Assembly (NCBI GenBank): GCA_024707405.1
Contig: JANPZU010000002.1
Span: 220,525-284,524 of the forward strand
Reading direction: 5' to 3'
Length of the DNA: 64,000 bases
Source of the DNA: Luteimonas sp.
GTDB taxonomy: Bacteria > Pseudomonadota > Gammaproteobacteria > Xanthomonadales > Xanthomonadaceae
Shown here: in pieces, positions 52,667-62,080 of the stretch
Position numbering within the stretch: the first letter of the stretch is position 1
Layout: each line of letters starts with the position of its first letter
Translations under genes and position numbers: made by a program
Notes under the pieces: model-generated
The model's database searches: none
What the model was told of the DNA's origin: nothing
What the model saw: only the letters and a program-made list of their open reading frames with translations

Positions 52667-53896
52667 TCAGTAGGCCAGGATCGTGACCGCTGTCCCGGCC
52701 GGGTATTCGCGCGTGCCCTCGTCGAGCACGATCAGTGCATCGGAATCGGCTGCTGCGCGCATCCGGTGCGAGCCATCGGCAGGATTGGGCTCGACCATCA
52801 ACGCACCGTCGTCGCCAGGCGACAGGCGGCCGCGCAGGAATTCCAGGCGTTCGTGCGCCTTGTGCCAAGGCGATGCCAGTCGGGCGCGCCACGCAGGTCG
52901 TGGCGCCCTGCCCTGCAGGCCATCGAGCAAGGGACGGGCGAGCGCGAGATACGTGGCCAGCACCGACACCGGATTGCCCGGCAGGCACAGGAACAACGCC
53001 GGCCCCAGCGTGCCGCCATCGGCGAACAGCGCCGGCATGCCCGGTTTCATCCTTGTCTTCCAGAAGTGCACCTTGCCCCGGCGCTGCAGCAACTCCGGCA
53101 GGTGATCCTTTTCGCCAGCGGACACGCCGCCGCAGGTCAGGATGAGGTCGAAGGCCTCGCCGGCGTGGCGCAGGGCCGATTCGACCCGCGCCGGATCGTC
53201 CGGGAGCGTCGGCCATGCCACGGGTTCCATTCCGTCCGCGCGCAACAGCCCCATCAGCTGTTCGCGATTGGAGTTGTAGATCTGTCCATGACCGAGCGGA
53301 ATGCCCGGTTCGACGAGTTCGTCGCCGGTCGCGAAGACCGCCACCGTGGGTCGCCGCGCGACCTGCAGTTCCGGCAATCCTTGCGAAGCCGCCAGCGCGA
53401 TGCGCGAAGGCGTGAGCACGTCACCCGCATGCAGCAGCGCATCGCCCGGACGGACGTCCTCTCCGGCACGACGCACATGCTGTCCCGGTTTGGGGGCCTG
53501 CAGGACGCGTACCGACTCGCCTTCGATGCGCGTGTTCTCCTTCATCACCACCGTATCGGCACCGTCCGGCAGCACGGCGCCCGTTGTGATGCGCACGCAT
53601 TCGCCTTGCGAGACCGCGGACGCAAGCGGGCCGCCGGCAAATTGCTCGCCGCGCAAGCGCAGCAACGTCTCGCCGCTGGCGGACAGGTCGGCATGGCCCA
53701 GGGCGAAACCGTCCATCGCTGCGTTGTCGAAGGACGGGATCGCCAGCGTGGCAACCACATCCTCGGCCAGCACATGGCCATGGGCACGCGAAAGCGCAAG
53801 CCGTTGCGTCGGCATGCGGCGTTCGGCGGCGACGCGCTGGAGGATCGTGCATGCCTCGGTGTAGGCGATGCGGGTCGGGAAGTCGGGCTGGCTCAT
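52667..53896 (-). CDS. moeA: Molybdopterin molybdenumtransferase MoeA
   Basis: Inserts molybdate into adenylylated molybdopterin. 409 aa from MSQPDFPTRIAYTEACTILQ. Marks: PSFDNAAMDGFALG, RITTGAVLPDGADTVVMKEN, the MoCF-binding GGVSAGEKDHLPELLQ and FLCLPGNPVSVL. The ATG overlaps the mobA stop as ATGA. The ORF track extends into mobA and is trimmed here. Confidence 0.95.
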   Translation of the reverse strand: MSQPDFPTRIAYTEACTILQRVAAERRMPTQRLALSRAHGHVLAEDVVATLAIPSFDNAAMDGFALGHADLSASGETLLRLRGEQFAGGPLASAVSQGECVRITTGAVLPDGADTVVMKENTRIEGESVRVLQAPKPGQHVRRAGEDVRPGDALLHAGDVLTPSRIALAASQGLPELQVARRPTVAVFATGDELVEPGIPLGHGQIYNSNREQLMGLLRADGMEPVAWPTLPDDPARVESALRHAGEAFDLILTCGGVSAGEKDHLPELLQRRGKVHFWKTRMKPGMPALFADGGTLGPALFLCLPGNPVSVLATYLALARPLLDGLQGRAPRPAWRARLASPWHKAHERLEFLRGRLSPGDDGALMVEPNPADGSHRMRAAADSDALIVLDEGTREYPAGTAVTILAY

Positions 53897-54498
53897 CGTG
53901 TCGGCAATGCGGCGCCGCTGGCCGCGAGGTCTTCGGGTGTATTGAGGTTGCCGAAGCGTACCCCTTCGAAACGCACAGCGGCCATGTCCAGCGTCGCATG
54001 CAGCGAGCGGATTGCGAAGTTGCCGCTTGCGAGCGCATCCGCAGCCGCGCGACGCAGGGACTGCGTGCGCCACAGCGCGACCAGTGGCTGCATACCATCA
54101 TCGTCGATGGCATACGCACCATCGGCACGACGGCACGCGGCCAGTTGCAGCAGCAATCCTTCGCCAGGATCGACCAGATCCACCGGGACAGTGAGCAGCC
54201 ATGGCGTATTGCATGCGGCCGCGAGTGCATCGAGACCGGCAAGTGGGCCGGCATCCGCCACCCTGTCAGGCACCGCCTTGAAGCCCATGCCGGCAAGACG
54301 GGCGGGATCGCCGTTGGCGCTTACCAGCAACGTCGAAACCTCGTCGGAAAAACGGTCGCGCCAGCGAAGGATCTGCGGCGTGCCGCCACGTTGCAACCAG
54401 GCCTTGTCGACACCGCCGAGCCGCGTGCCACGACCACCGGCAAGGAGTCCCAGCGTGATGTCGACAGATGGAATTCCGGCGGCGGCATCCAACGGCAT
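53893..54498 (-). CDS. mobA: Molybdenum cofactor guanylyltransferase MobA
   Basis: Adds GMP to Mo-molybdopterin to form the bis-MGD cofactor. 201 aa, Rossmann-like nucleotidyltransferase: LGLLAGGRGTRLGGVDKAWL (GTP site), DAGPLAGLDAL, VPVDLVDPGEG and NLNTPEDL. Overlaps moeA by 4 nt and starts 7 nt after der ends, so der-mobA-moeA-moeB may run on one transcript. Confidence 0.94.
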   Translation of the reverse strand: MPLDAAAGIPSVDITLGLLAGGRGTRLGGVDKAWLQRGGTPQILRWRDRFSDEVSTLLVSANGDPARLAGMGFKAVPDRVADAGPLAGLDALAAACNTPWLLTVPVDLVDPGEGLLLQLAACRRADGAYAIDDDGMQPLVALWRTQSLRRAAADALASGNFAIRSLHATLDMAAVRFEGVRFGNLNTPEDLAASGAALPTR

Positions 54499-54505
54499 CG
54501 TGTCG

Positions 54506-55906
54506 TCAGCCCTTGCGCTTGACGTGCCGGATCATGCGCCGCTTGCGCGCGACCTGGCGGTCGGTCAGCACGTTCTTCTTGTCCTTGTACGGGTTGTCGC
54601 CTTCCTTGAACACGAAGCGCACCGGCGTGCCGACCAGCTTGAAGCGCTTGCGGAAGAAGTTCTCGAGGTAGCGCCGGTAGCTGTCCGACAACGTCCGCAG
54701 ACGCGTGCCATGCACGATGAAGGTCGGCGGATTCTCGCCGCCCGGATGTGCGAAACGCAGCTTGGCGACGTGTCCACGCACCACCGGTGGCGGGCTGGCC
54801 TCGTAGGCGATTTCAAGCGCCTTGGTGACTTCGGCGGTGCTGAACTGCTTCGTCGCCGAGGTGTGCGCGCGATGGATCGCCTTGAACAGTTCGCGCAGGC
54901 CCGAGCCGTGCTTGGCGCTGATGCGCACCGCTTCGGCCCATTGCACGAACGACAGCTTGCGCGACAGCAGCGCTTCCACCTGCCCGCGCTGGTAATCGCT
55001 CAGGCCGTCCCACTTGTTGACCGCGACCACGAGCGCGCGCCCGGCATCAAGCACGGCCCCCAGCACGCTGGCGTCCTGGTCGGTCACGCCTTCGCTGGCG
55101 TCGAGCATGATCACCGCGACCTGGCACTGTTCGATCGCCTGCAGGGTCTTGACGATGGAGAACTTCTCCACCGCTTCCTCCACCCGCCCCTTGCGGCGCA
55201 GGCCGGCGGTATCGATCAGCCGGTACTTGCGACCATCGCGTTCGAGGTCGGCGGAAATCGCATCGCGCGTGGTGCCCGGCACGTCGGAGGCGATCATCCG
55301 CTCCTCGCCGAGGATGCGATTGACCAGAGTCGACTTGCCTACGTTGGGCCGGCCGACAAAGGCGATGCGGATGCGTTCGGGATCGTCGTCAAGTGTTTCG
55401 GCGTCGCCATCTTCCGGCAGTTTCGCCAGCACCGCTTCAAGCAGTTCGTCTACGCCCTGGCGATGCGCGGACGACACCGCATGCACCTCGGCGAAACCGT
55501 AGCGCGAGAACTCCGCCAGCGCGGCACGCACGTCGATGCCGTCGGTCTTGTTGACCACCAGGAAGGTCGGGCGCGATGCCTTGCGCAGCCAGCGCAGGAT
55601 GTCGTCGTCCAGCGCCGAAGGGCCTTCGCGGCCATCGACCACGAACAGCACCAGGTCGGCTTCCTCGGCGGCGGTGCGCGATTGCTTCGCGGTCGCGCCA
55701 GCCAGGCCTTCGTCCTCGCCAGCGATGCCGCCGGTATCGACCAGCACGAACGGCCGCGACTCATCGAGCCGGCAGACGCCGTAGTTGCGGTCGCGGGTCA
55801 CGCCCGGCTCGTCGTGCACCAGCGCGTCGCGCGTGCGCGTCAACGCGTTGAACAGCGTCGACTTGCCGACATTGGGACGACCGACGAGGGCGACGAGCGG
55901 AAGCAT
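54506..55906 (-). CDS. der: GTPase Der (EngA)
   Basis: Essential tandem GTPase for 50S ribosome assembly. 466 aa: first G domain [17 protein letters not shown]; second G domain [17 protein letters not shown]; then a KH-like domain and a basic tail ending [12 protein letters not shown] terminator separates it from bamB upstream. Order bamB-der is standard. Confidence 0.97.
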   Translation of the reverse strand: MLPLVALVGRPNVGKSTLFNALTRTRDALVHDEPGVTRDRNYGVCRLDESRPFVLVDTGGIAGEDEGLAGATAKQSRTAAEEADLVLFVVDGREGPSALDDDILRWLRKASRPTFLVVNKTDGIDVRAALAEFSRYGFAEVHAVSSAHRQGVDELLEAVLAKLPEDGDAETLDDDPERIRIAFVGRPNVGKSTLVNRILGEERMIASDVPGTTRDAISADLERDGRKYRLIDTAGLRRKGRVEEAVEKFSIVKTLQAIEQCQVAVIMLDASEGVTDQDASVLGAVLDAGRALVVAVNKWDGLSDYQRGQVEALLSRKLSFVQWAEAVRISAKHGSGLRELFKAIHRAHTSATKQFSTAEVTKALEIAYEASPPPVVRGHVAKLRFAHPGGENPPTFIVHGTRLRTLSDSYRRYLENFFRKRFKLVGTPVRFVFKEGDNPYKDKKNVLTDRQVARKRRMIRHVKRKG

Positions 55907-55944
55907 GTGGACGAAGCGATCCTTGGGAACTGCAGGAAAACGAA

Positions 55945-55971
55945 ACCCCGGGCAGCGAGGCTACCCGGGGT
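55945..55971 (-). terminator. Intrinsic terminator between bamB and der
   Basis: Minus-strand stem ACCCCGGG with an 11-nt loop, followed by TTCGTTTT. It lies 26 nt after the bamB stop and 38 nt before der, so it may cap the upstream operon or act as partial attenuator for der. Confidence 0.75.
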
Positions 55972-55997
55972 CGCCTTGGGATGCCACTGGCCCGGAC

Positions 55998-57212
55998 TTA
56001 CTGGGCGATGCGCCAGGCGCTGATGTCGCCCTTGGTGTTTTGAACCACGAGCACGTCGCCCGACACGACCGGCGTACCGCGGATCGGTGCGCGGCCGGCA
56101 CGGGCACGCGCGGCGAATTCGCCGCTTTCGAGCCGCAGCCAGTGCAGGTAGCCGTCCAGGTCGCCGACGACCGCATAGTTGCCATGCACGGCCGCTCCGG
56201 TGAGGTTGCGCCGGGCAAGCGCAGGCTGCTGCCAGCTGACCAGGCCACCGCTGCGATCGATCGCCCAGACCGAACCGGCGGTATCGCTGACCAACAGCTT
56301 GTCGATCGCCAGGCCGATGCGGTTCGGGCCACCGCGCTCGCTGGCCCAGATCGCGCGGCCGCTGGGGCCGTCGATGGCCAGCGTCTGGTTCTTGTAGCTG
56401 CTGGCATAGAGGATGGTGCCGTCGATCACCGGCGCACCGTCCACGTCGGCCATGCGGTCGAGCTCGGTGCGGCCGTCGGGCTGGCCGACGGCGATGTCCC
56501 ACAGCGGCCTGCCGTCGGCGATGGAGAGTGCCACCAGGCTGCCATCGTCGTTGCCGATGAACACAAGTCCGGGGCCAAGCGTCGGGGCATCGTTGCCACG
56601 CACGGTCAGCGCCGGCAGCTCATTGCTCCAGAACCAGCGACGTTCGCCGTTGGCGGCATCGAGCGCGGTCACGCGGCCGTCGTTCGAACGCACCAGCACC
56701 ATCCCCTGCCCGATGGCGGGAGGTGCGATGACTTCATTGACGACCTTGGCCGTCCAGCGTTCGGCACCGGTCGCGGCATCGAGTGCGATCACGTCGCCCT
56801 TGAGGCTACCGACCACCACCAGACCATCGCCCACGCCCGGGCCGCCGGTGATGCGCAGGTCGGTCTTCCACGACCATTGCCGTGCGCCACTCTGCAGGTC
56901 GAAGGCGTGCACGCCGCCATCCACCGCCGCCGCGTACACGCGGCCATCGGCGATGGCCGGCGTCTGCTGGATGCCCAGCCGATCCTCGCCCTTGCCGGCG
57001 CTGGCAGACCAGATCCTGGACACGGATGCGGTCTGGGTGAAATCGACAAGCTTGGCCGGTTCGGTCGGCTTTTCCTTGCCTTCCTTGTCGTCCTTGCTGA
57101 ACCAGCCGCGTACCGTGCTGCAGCCTGCGAGCGAAACGCAGCATGCAGCGATGAGGGCGACGCGCAGGAAGCGACCGGCATGGCCACGTTGAGCCTGGGG
57201 GGAAAACATCAC
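55998..57212 (-). CDS. bamB: Outer-membrane protein assembly factor BamB
   Basis: Lipoprotein scaffold of the BAM complex. 404 aa with lipobox LAGC (Cys 31) and an eight-bladed propeller built of PQQ-type repeats (TGAERWTAKVV, NGERRWFWSNEL, PSGRAIWASERG, LVSWQQPALAR). The ATG overlaps the yfgM stop (ATGA). Arrangement yfgM-bamB-der matches other gammaproteobacteria. Confidence 0.96.
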   Translation of the reverse strand: MMFSPQAQRGHAGRFLRVALIAACCVSLAGCSTVRGWFSKDDKEGKEKPTEPAKLVDFTQTASVSRIWSASAGKGEDRLGIQQTPAIADGRVYAAAVDGGVHAFDLQSGARQWSWKTDLRITGGPGVGDGLVVVGSLKGDVIALDAATGAERWTAKVVNEVIAPPAIGQGMVLVRSNDGRVTALDAANGERRWFWSNELPALTVRGNDAPTLGPGLVFIGNDDGSLVALSIADGRPLWDIAVGQPDGRTELDRMADVDGAPVIDGTILYASSYKNQTLAIDGPSGRAIWASERGGPNRIGLAIDKLLVSDTAGSVWAIDRSGGLVSWQQPALARRNLTGAAVHGNYAVVGDLDGYLHWLRLESGEFAARARAGRAPIRGTPVVSGDVLVVQNTKGDISAWRIAQ

Positions 57213-57850
57213 GATTGGGTCTCCGTCGTCGCCGGTTCGCCGCCCGTTTCGGCCAGCTTGAGTTCAAGCAATCCGCGTTGCGGCGCGGCGATATCGAGCT
57301 GGCGGAGCGCGGCGGCATAGTCCTCGCGCGCTTCGTCGGTGCGGCCTAGCGAGAACCGCGCGTCTCCACGGGTCTCCAGTGACGCGGCATCCGTGCTGTC
57401 GCCGAGCAAGGCCAGCGCTTCCTCGGCTTTTTCCGCATCGATCAGCAGGCGGGCGAGCCGCTGCTTGATCACCGCTTCCAGGCCCGGATTGCCGGTATTG
57501 ATGGTGCTCACGCGACGCAGGGTCTCGATGGCCCCGTCGCGGTCGTCGGCGTCGATCTGCGCCTTGGCAAGGGCCAGCGCAATGATCTCGGCATAGGCGC
57601 CATCCTCAAGCGTGGCCGCCTGGGCCTTGGCCTTCTCCAGATCGCCGGCTTCGATGCTGTCCACTGCGCCCAGGTAGATCTCGGACGTGGCGACACGTTG
57701 CTGGTGGGCATGGTTCTGCCACCACTTCCAGCCACCGATCAGGGCCAGTCCGAGGGCGAGCCCCCCGACGAGCCCGAGGGCGTTGCTGCGGAGCCAGTGG
57801 CGTACTTTTTCGCTTTGTTCGTGTTCGTCGGGCAGATCGTCGAGCGCCAT
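57209..57850 (-). CDS. yfgM: YfgM-like TPR protein (SecYEG-associated)
   Basis: YfgM is an inner-membrane protein with a periplasmic TPR domain that works with PpiD near SecYEG. 213 aa: cytoplasmic N-tail (DDLPDEHEQSEKVRHWLR), one membrane helix (LGLVGGLALGLALIGGW), then helical repeats (LEKAKAQAATLEDGAYAEII...). Overlaps bamB by 4 nt. Confidence 0.9.
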   Translation of the reverse strand: MALDDLPDEHEQSEKVRHWLRSNALGLVGGLALGLALIGGWKWWQNHAHQQRVATSEIYLGAVDSIEAGDLEKAKAQAATLEDGAYAEIIALALAKAQIDADDRDGAIETLRRVSTINTGNPGLEAVIKQRLARLLIDAEKAEEALALLGDSTDAASLETRGDARFSLGRTDEAREDYAAALRQLDIAAPQRGLLELKLAETGGEPATTETQS

Positions 57851-57987
57851 CGCCTGTTGCCATGCTGTCGTCGGCCCACGGAAAACCCGTGGCCGATCCG
57901 GAAGTTGTTCCTGCGATGGTCGATGCCTGCAGGGTCGGAATGACGGCCCTGCGACCAGGTCCAGGGGCCGTCGCCCTGCCTGCTTCG

Positions 57988-58806
57988 CTATTCGGCGACC
58001 GGGGCGAGGGAGCCGTCAGAGGATACCGTAAAGCGTGCGACGTCGGCTCGCCGGAAGGCAGACAGATCCTGAACGTGCCCCTTGCGCCGCACCTCGACGG
58101 TGCGCGCATTGCCCAGCACGACCCGGCCCACCGCGCCCTCGTCGAAATCGCGCCGGTCGCCTGCCTTCAGCAGGGCCTGTTCGATGCGCTTGCCTTCGGC
58201 ATCGAAGATTTCGACCCAGCTGTCTGCATTGAACGACAGGCTGAGTGCGGGTTCCTGCGGCTGCGGGCGCTGCGGAATCGACGCCATCGACGCCACCACC
58301 GGCCTCGGCCTTGGCGACACGTCGGCGGTGCGGGGCGCACTGCCCGGTGCCTGCGTGTCGTCCCCGACGGGGACATCCAGCGAGGCAGCCTGCATGCTGC
58401 CGTCGATGTGCCCGCGCGTGGCCATCCATACCGGCACGGCGATGAGCGCCGTGATCACGATGTAGACCATCCGCCCCATCGCCTTGTCGGCGAAGCGGCG
58501 CAATGGCGGCGTGTAGGTCATCGGCACGATGTGGGTAGGCTGGATCTGTGTATCGGCAGACACGGCCTGGATGTCGTCGATCCGAACCCCGAGCAGGCGC
58601 GCATAGCTGCGCAACTGGCCACGGACGAAGACCGGGGCGTCGGCATGCACCCACTCGCCGGATTCGAGCGATTCGACCACCCGGGTGGGCATCTTGAGTC
58701 GCTGCGAGACATCGCTGATGGACAGCCCCGCTGCTTCGCGGGCCTTGCGCAAACGTTCTCCGCAGCCGCGGTCGAGCTCGGGCGCGACGTGGTTGGACGG
58801 CTTCAT
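57988..58806 (-). CDS. rodZ: RodZ-like cytoskeleton protein
   Basis: RodZ links MreB to the elongation machinery. 272 aa: N-terminal HTH_25 domain (GERLRKAREAAGLSISDVSQ through about residue 80), a single membrane helix (MVYIVITALIAVPVWMATRG), a Pro/Ala-rich linker and a C-terminal DUF4115 beta domain (SFNADSWVEIFDAEGKRI). Overlaps pilF by 4 nt. In E. coli ispG and hisS lie between rodZ and yfgM; they are absent here, replaced by 137 nt. Confidence 0.92.
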   Translation of the reverse strand: MKPSNHVAPELDRGCGERLRKAREAAGLSISDVSQRLKMPTRVVESLESGEWVHADAPVFVRGQLRSYARLLGVRIDDIQAVSADTQIQPTHIVPMTYTPPLRRFADKAMGRMVYIVITALIAVPVWMATRGHIDGSMQAASLDVPVGDDTQAPGSAPRTADVSPRPRPVVASMASIPQRPQPQEPALSLSFNADSWVEIFDAEGKRIEQALLKAGDRRDFDEGAVGRVVLGNARTVEVRRKGHVQDLSAFRRADVARFTVSSDGSLAPVAE

Positions 58807-59624
58807 TTTGTTTCGGCTTCCCCGGGGCCGGCGATCCTCGCCTGCGGAAACTCCGTCCTCAGGCGCTGAACATAACGAGTGGCAGCGACGCTGTCGCCGA
58901 GTTTTTCTTCGATTTGTGACGCAAGTCTGAGCGCTTCAGGCGTGGCCGGTGCCGCGGCTAGGCGGCGCTGCGAGAACGCGCGGGCTTCGAAATAGCGCCC
59001 GGACGCATAGTTGTGTTCGGCCATGGTGTTGAGCGCGACCACGTTGGCCGGGGCGATGTCGAGCGCGGCCCTGGAGGCGCGCTCGGCGAGTTCCGGTTGT
59101 CCTGCCGCCAAGGCGCAGGCTCCGGCATTGGCGAGGGCGGCTTCGCGCTCTGCATAGCCCCGCGCCGAAAGCGCACGCTCGAACCACGACAGGGAATCGG
59201 CCGATCGTCCGTTGGCACACAGCCATGCGCCGTAGTTGCTCAAGGCGACGCCGTCGTTGGCACCCAGTTCGGCCGCCTTGGAAAAATGCCTGCCCGCGGC
59301 AACACTTTCGCCCGCCCTCGATGCAAGCAGCCCGAGCATCGTGTGCGCCTCGACGGAGCGCGAGTCGATCTTCAGCGCCGCCCTGGCATCTGCCGCGGCC
59401 TCGGCTGCCTGTCCGGCCCGGTACTTCTGCTCGGCAGATGCCAGCAAGCGCCTCGCAGATGGCTGCTGCCGCCCACCAGTTGTTTCACTGAAGTTGTATT
59501 CGGGCGCGACGCGATCCATGCCCCGCCGTTGCGCATCGGACTTCACGAACGAAAGGCGCGACGAACAGCCCACCAGCAGGATCGATGCCGACGCCACCAG
59601 CACGAGGGCCTCACGCAGCCGCAT
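58803..59624 (-). CDS. pilF: Type IV pilus biogenesis lipoprotein PilF/PilW
   Basis: PilF is the outer-membrane pilotin for the PilQ secretin. 273 aa from [20 protein letters not shown] (lipobox LVGC, Cys 20), followed by TPR repeats ([40 protein letters not shown]). GGAGG precedes this ATG; it overlaps the end of rlmN by 14 nt. The longer ORF-track start (TTG) lacks support. Confidence 0.93.
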   Translation of the reverse strand: MRLREALVLVASASILLVGCSSRLSFVKSDAQRRGMDRVAPEYNFSETTGGRQQPSARRLLASAEQKYRAGQAAEAAADARAALKIDSRSVEAHTMLGLLASRAGESVAAGRHFSKAAELGANDGVALSNYGAWLCANGRSADSLSWFERALSARGYAEREAALANAGACALAAGQPELAERASRAALDIAPANVVALNTMAEHNYASGRYFEARAFSQRRLAAAPATPEALRLASQIEEKLGDSVAATRYVQRLRTEFPQARIAGPGEAETK

Positions 59625-60774
59625 CGACGCCTCCGTCGCGGTTGTCACGCGCCTCAAGGGACTTGCGGAATTCCGCCTGACGGCGGGTACGATCCATCAC
59701 CTGCCCCTTCAACTGGCCGCAGGCCGCGTCGATGTCGTCGCCACGCGTGCGGCGTACCGGCGCGATGCGACCGGCTTCGTTGAGCAGCTTCTGGAAACGT
59801 CGGATCGCCCCGTCCTCGGGACGCTGGAAGCGCGTGCCGGGGAACGGGTTGAACGGAATCAGGTTGACCTTGGCCGCGTCCTTCATCTGCAGCCGGTTGT
59901 CGAAGTCGCGCATCAACCGCACCAGTTCGCGCGCGTGCACGGGCTGGTCGTTGACGTCCTTCATCAAGGTGTACTCGAAGGTCACCGATTCGCCGCGCTT
60001 GCGCTGCGCGTAGCGCACGCAGGATTCCATCAATTCGGCGATGGGATACTTCTTGTTGAGCGGCACCAGCTCGGTGCGCAGCTCGTCGTTCGGCGCATGC
60101 AGCGATACAGCGAGCGACACGTCACTCACCTCGCCCAGCTTGTCGATCATCGGCACGAGACCTGCGGTCGATAACGTCACGCGCTTGTTGGCCAAGCCGT
60201 AACCGAGATCGTCACGCATCACGCTCATCGCGCGCACGACGTTGTCGAAGTTCATGAGCGGCTCGCCCATGCCCATCATCACCACGTTGGTCAGCTTGCG
60301 CTGCTTGTGCGGGATGTTGCCCAGATGCTTTGCCGCGACCCACACCTGGCCGATGATCTCGGCGGTGGACAGGTTGCGGTTGAAGCCCTGCGTGGCGGTG
60401 GAGCAGAACTGGCAGTTGAGCGCGCAGCCCACCTGCGAGGACACGCACAGCGTGCCGCGCCCCTTGTCGGGGATGTAGACGGTTTCGATGGCATTGCTGC
60501 CATCCATCGCCAACAGCCACTTGTGCGTGCCGTCGGCCGACGGTTTCTCGAACTGGATTTGAGGCACGCGCACTTCGGCGTGCTGCTGCAGCTTGGCGCG
60601 CAGTGCCTTGCCGAGATCGGTCATCTCGTCGAAGTCGGTGACGTGGCGATGGTGGATCCACTTCATCACCTGGTGGGCGCGGAAGCGCTTCTCGCCGAGC
60701 GTGTCGGCGAAGAAGCGCTCCAACCCCTCGCGATCGAGGTCGAGCAGGTTCTGTTTTGACTCAACCTGGCTCAT
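59611..60774 (-). CDS. rlmN: 23S rRNA/tRNA adenine-C2 methyltransferase RlmN
   Basis: Radical-SAM enzyme making m2A2503 in 23S rRNA and m2A37 in some tRNAs. 387 aa. The iron-sulfur motif is C117-A-L-N-C121-Q-F-C124, with [13 protein letters not shown] and a catalytic Cys near the end (DIDAACGQL). Starts 9 nt after ndk ends, so the two are co-transcribed. Confidence 0.97.
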   Translation of the reverse strand: MSQVESKQNLLDLDREGLERFFADTLGEKRFRAHQVMKWIHHRHVTDFDEMTDLGKALRAKLQQHAEVRVPQIQFEKPSADGTHKWLLAMDGSNAIETVYIPDKGRGTLCVSSQVGCALNCQFCSTATQGFNRNLSTAEIIGQVWVAAKHLGNIPHKQRKLTNVVMMGMGEPLMNFDNVVRAMSVMRDDLGYGLANKRVTLSTAGLVPMIDKLGEVSDVSLAVSLHAPNDELRTELVPLNKKYPIAELMESCVRYAQRKRGESVTFEYTLMKDVNDQPVHARELVRLMRDFDNRLQMKDAAKVNLIPFNPFPGTRFQRPEDGAIRRFQKLLNEAGRIAPVRRTRGDDIDAACGQLKGQVMDRTRRQAEFRKSLEARDNRDGGVDAAA

Positions 60775-60783
60775 TCGATTCGA

Positions 60784-61209
60784 TCAACGGCTGACGACTT
60801 CGGTTTCCGCGAAGAAGTAGGCGATTTCGATCTTGCCGTTCTCGACCGAATCCGAACCGTGCGCCGCATTGGCGTCGATCGAATCAGCGAAGTCGGCGCG
60901 GATCGTGCCCGCTGCTGCTTCCTTCGGATTGGTTGCGCCGAGCAGTTCGCGATGCAGTGCAACCGCGTTCTCGCCTTCCAGCGCCTGGATCACGACCGGG
61001 CCGCTGATCATGAACTCGACCAGCGCGTTGAAGAACGGACGCTCACGATGCACGGCATAGAAGCCTTCCGCTTCGCGGCGCGACAGTTGCTTGTACTTCG
61101 ACGCCACGATCTTCAGACCCGCCTTCTCGAAACGGGAATAGATTTCGCCGATCACGTTCTTCGCGACCGCGTCGGGCTTGATGATGGAAAGGGTGCGCTC
61201 CAGCGCCAT
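60784..61209 (-). CDS. ndk: Nucleoside diphosphate kinase
   Basis: Balances NTP pools by phospho-transfer through a His. 141 aa from [20 protein letters not shown]; catalytic H117 in NAAHGSDS. Standard length. The ORF track adds 18 residues without support; GGAG precedes the chosen ATG. Heads ndk-rlmN-pilF-rodZ-yfgM-bamB. Confidence 0.97.
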   Translation of the reverse strand: MALERTLSIIKPDAVAKNVIGEIYSRFEKAGLKIVASKYKQLSRREAEGFYAVHRERPFFNALVEFMISGPVVIQALEGENAVALHRELLGATNPKEAAAGTIRADFADSIDANAAHGSDSVENGKIEIAYFFAETEVVSR

Positions 61210-61229
61210 GGGAAAAGTCTCCGGGGCAG

Positions 61230-61291
61230 TGGCCGCCAACCATGGCGGCGGCCAGATTAACATGGAAAAACCCGCGTAGGGACGCGGGTTT
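61230..61291 (-). promoter_or_regulatory. Structured ndk leader with terminator-like hairpin
   Basis: On the minus strand a 10-bp stem AAACCCGCGT (61268-61291) followed by T5 looks like an intrinsic terminator, yet it lies 59 nt upstream of ndk with no gene before it on that strand. A second perfect 8-bp stem, TGGCCGCC/GGCGGCCA (61230-61254), follows, close to the ribosome-binding site. Either attenuation or a barrier to antisense transcription from psrA's side. Confidence 0.5.
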
Positions 61292-61384
61292 AGCCGATAT
61301 GGCTGCGGAGAATTCTACCTCACGGCCACCTCTCCTTGCGAGGGGTCGAGGGCTCTGTTTGACCTGCCACGCCATCCGCGCCTA

Positions 61385-61408
61385 CCATTCAAACAGTCGT
61401 TTCAATGG
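61385..61408. promoter_or_regulatory. PsrA-type operator
   Basis: CCATTCAAAC-AGTC-GTTTCAATGG, an inverted repeat with one mismatch per arm pair. Its core CAAAC-N4-GTTTC fits the (G/C)AAAC-N2-4-GTTT(G/C) boxes bound by PsrA regulators. It ends 16 nt before the psrA ATG, suggesting autorepression. Confidence 0.75.
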
Positions 61409-61424
61409 TGCGTTGGGAGGCGCG

Positions 61425-62042
61425 ATGTCGAACCATCAATTCTCGACCAAGGACAGGATCCTCGGCGCGGCGGAGGAACTCTTCGCCCAGTACGGCTTCG
61501 CGGGCACCTCCTTGCGGCAGGTCACCGGGCGCGCCGACGTCAACATCGCCGCAGTCAACTACCACTTCGGCAGCAAGGACAACCTGGTCAACGAGGTGTT
61601 CCGCCGCCGCATGGATGTCATGAGCGCGCAACGGCTGTCGCAGCTCAAGGACGCGCAGGCCGCATCGCCCGGGGAACTCGAACCCATCCTCGGCGCCTTC
61701 GTGGAGCCAGCGCTCGCGATGGCACAGGACAAGCACGGTGGCGGTGCATTCATCCGCGTCATCGCGCGCGCCTACGCCGAGAAGAACGACGGCCTGCGCA
61801 AGTTCCTCTCCGACCAGTACGGCCACGTGCAGCGCGATTTCGCCAAGGCGATTTCGGGCTGCCTGCCGGCACTGACCAAGGAGGAGCTGTATTGGCGGCT
61901 CGACTTCCTTGCCGGCGCGCTCACCTACGCCATGGCCGATTTCGGCCTGATCAAGCGCCCGGTCAATGTCACCGAAGCGGCCCACCGCCAGCGCGCCGCC
62001 GCCGAACTGATCCGCTTCGCGGCCGCCGGCCTCAGAAGCTGA
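61425..62042 (+). CDS. psrA: TetR-family fatty-acid regulator, PsrA-like
   Basis: A 205-aa TetR repressor. The HTH half (RILGAAEELFAQYGFAGTSL, VNIAAVNYHFGSK) and the C-terminal ligand domain closely follow Pseudomonas PsrA, which senses long-chain fatty acids and controls beta-oxidation. GGGAGG precedes the ATG; the ORF track start at 61242 is too early. A PsrA-type box sits directly upstream, and the next gene, 38 nt on, is a beta-oxidation enzyme. Confidence 0.85.
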   Translation: MSNHQFSTKDRILGAAEELFAQYGFAGTSLRQVTGRADVNIAAVNYHFGSKDNLVNEVFRRRMDVMSAQRLSQLKDAQAASPGELEPILGAFVEPALAMAQDKHGGGAFIRVIARAYAEKNDGLRKFLSDQYGHVQRDFAKAISGCLPALTKEELYWRLDFLAGALTYAMADFGLIKRPVNVTEAAHRQRAAAELIRFAAAGLRS

Positions 62043-62080
62043 TCCTCGAATCATCACTCATTTTCAACAGGTTGGAAGAC

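Noticed and set aside
52766-56023. 1085-codon plus-strand ORF
   Set aside because: Antisense to moeA, mobA and der; composition is typical of a high-GC shadow frame.
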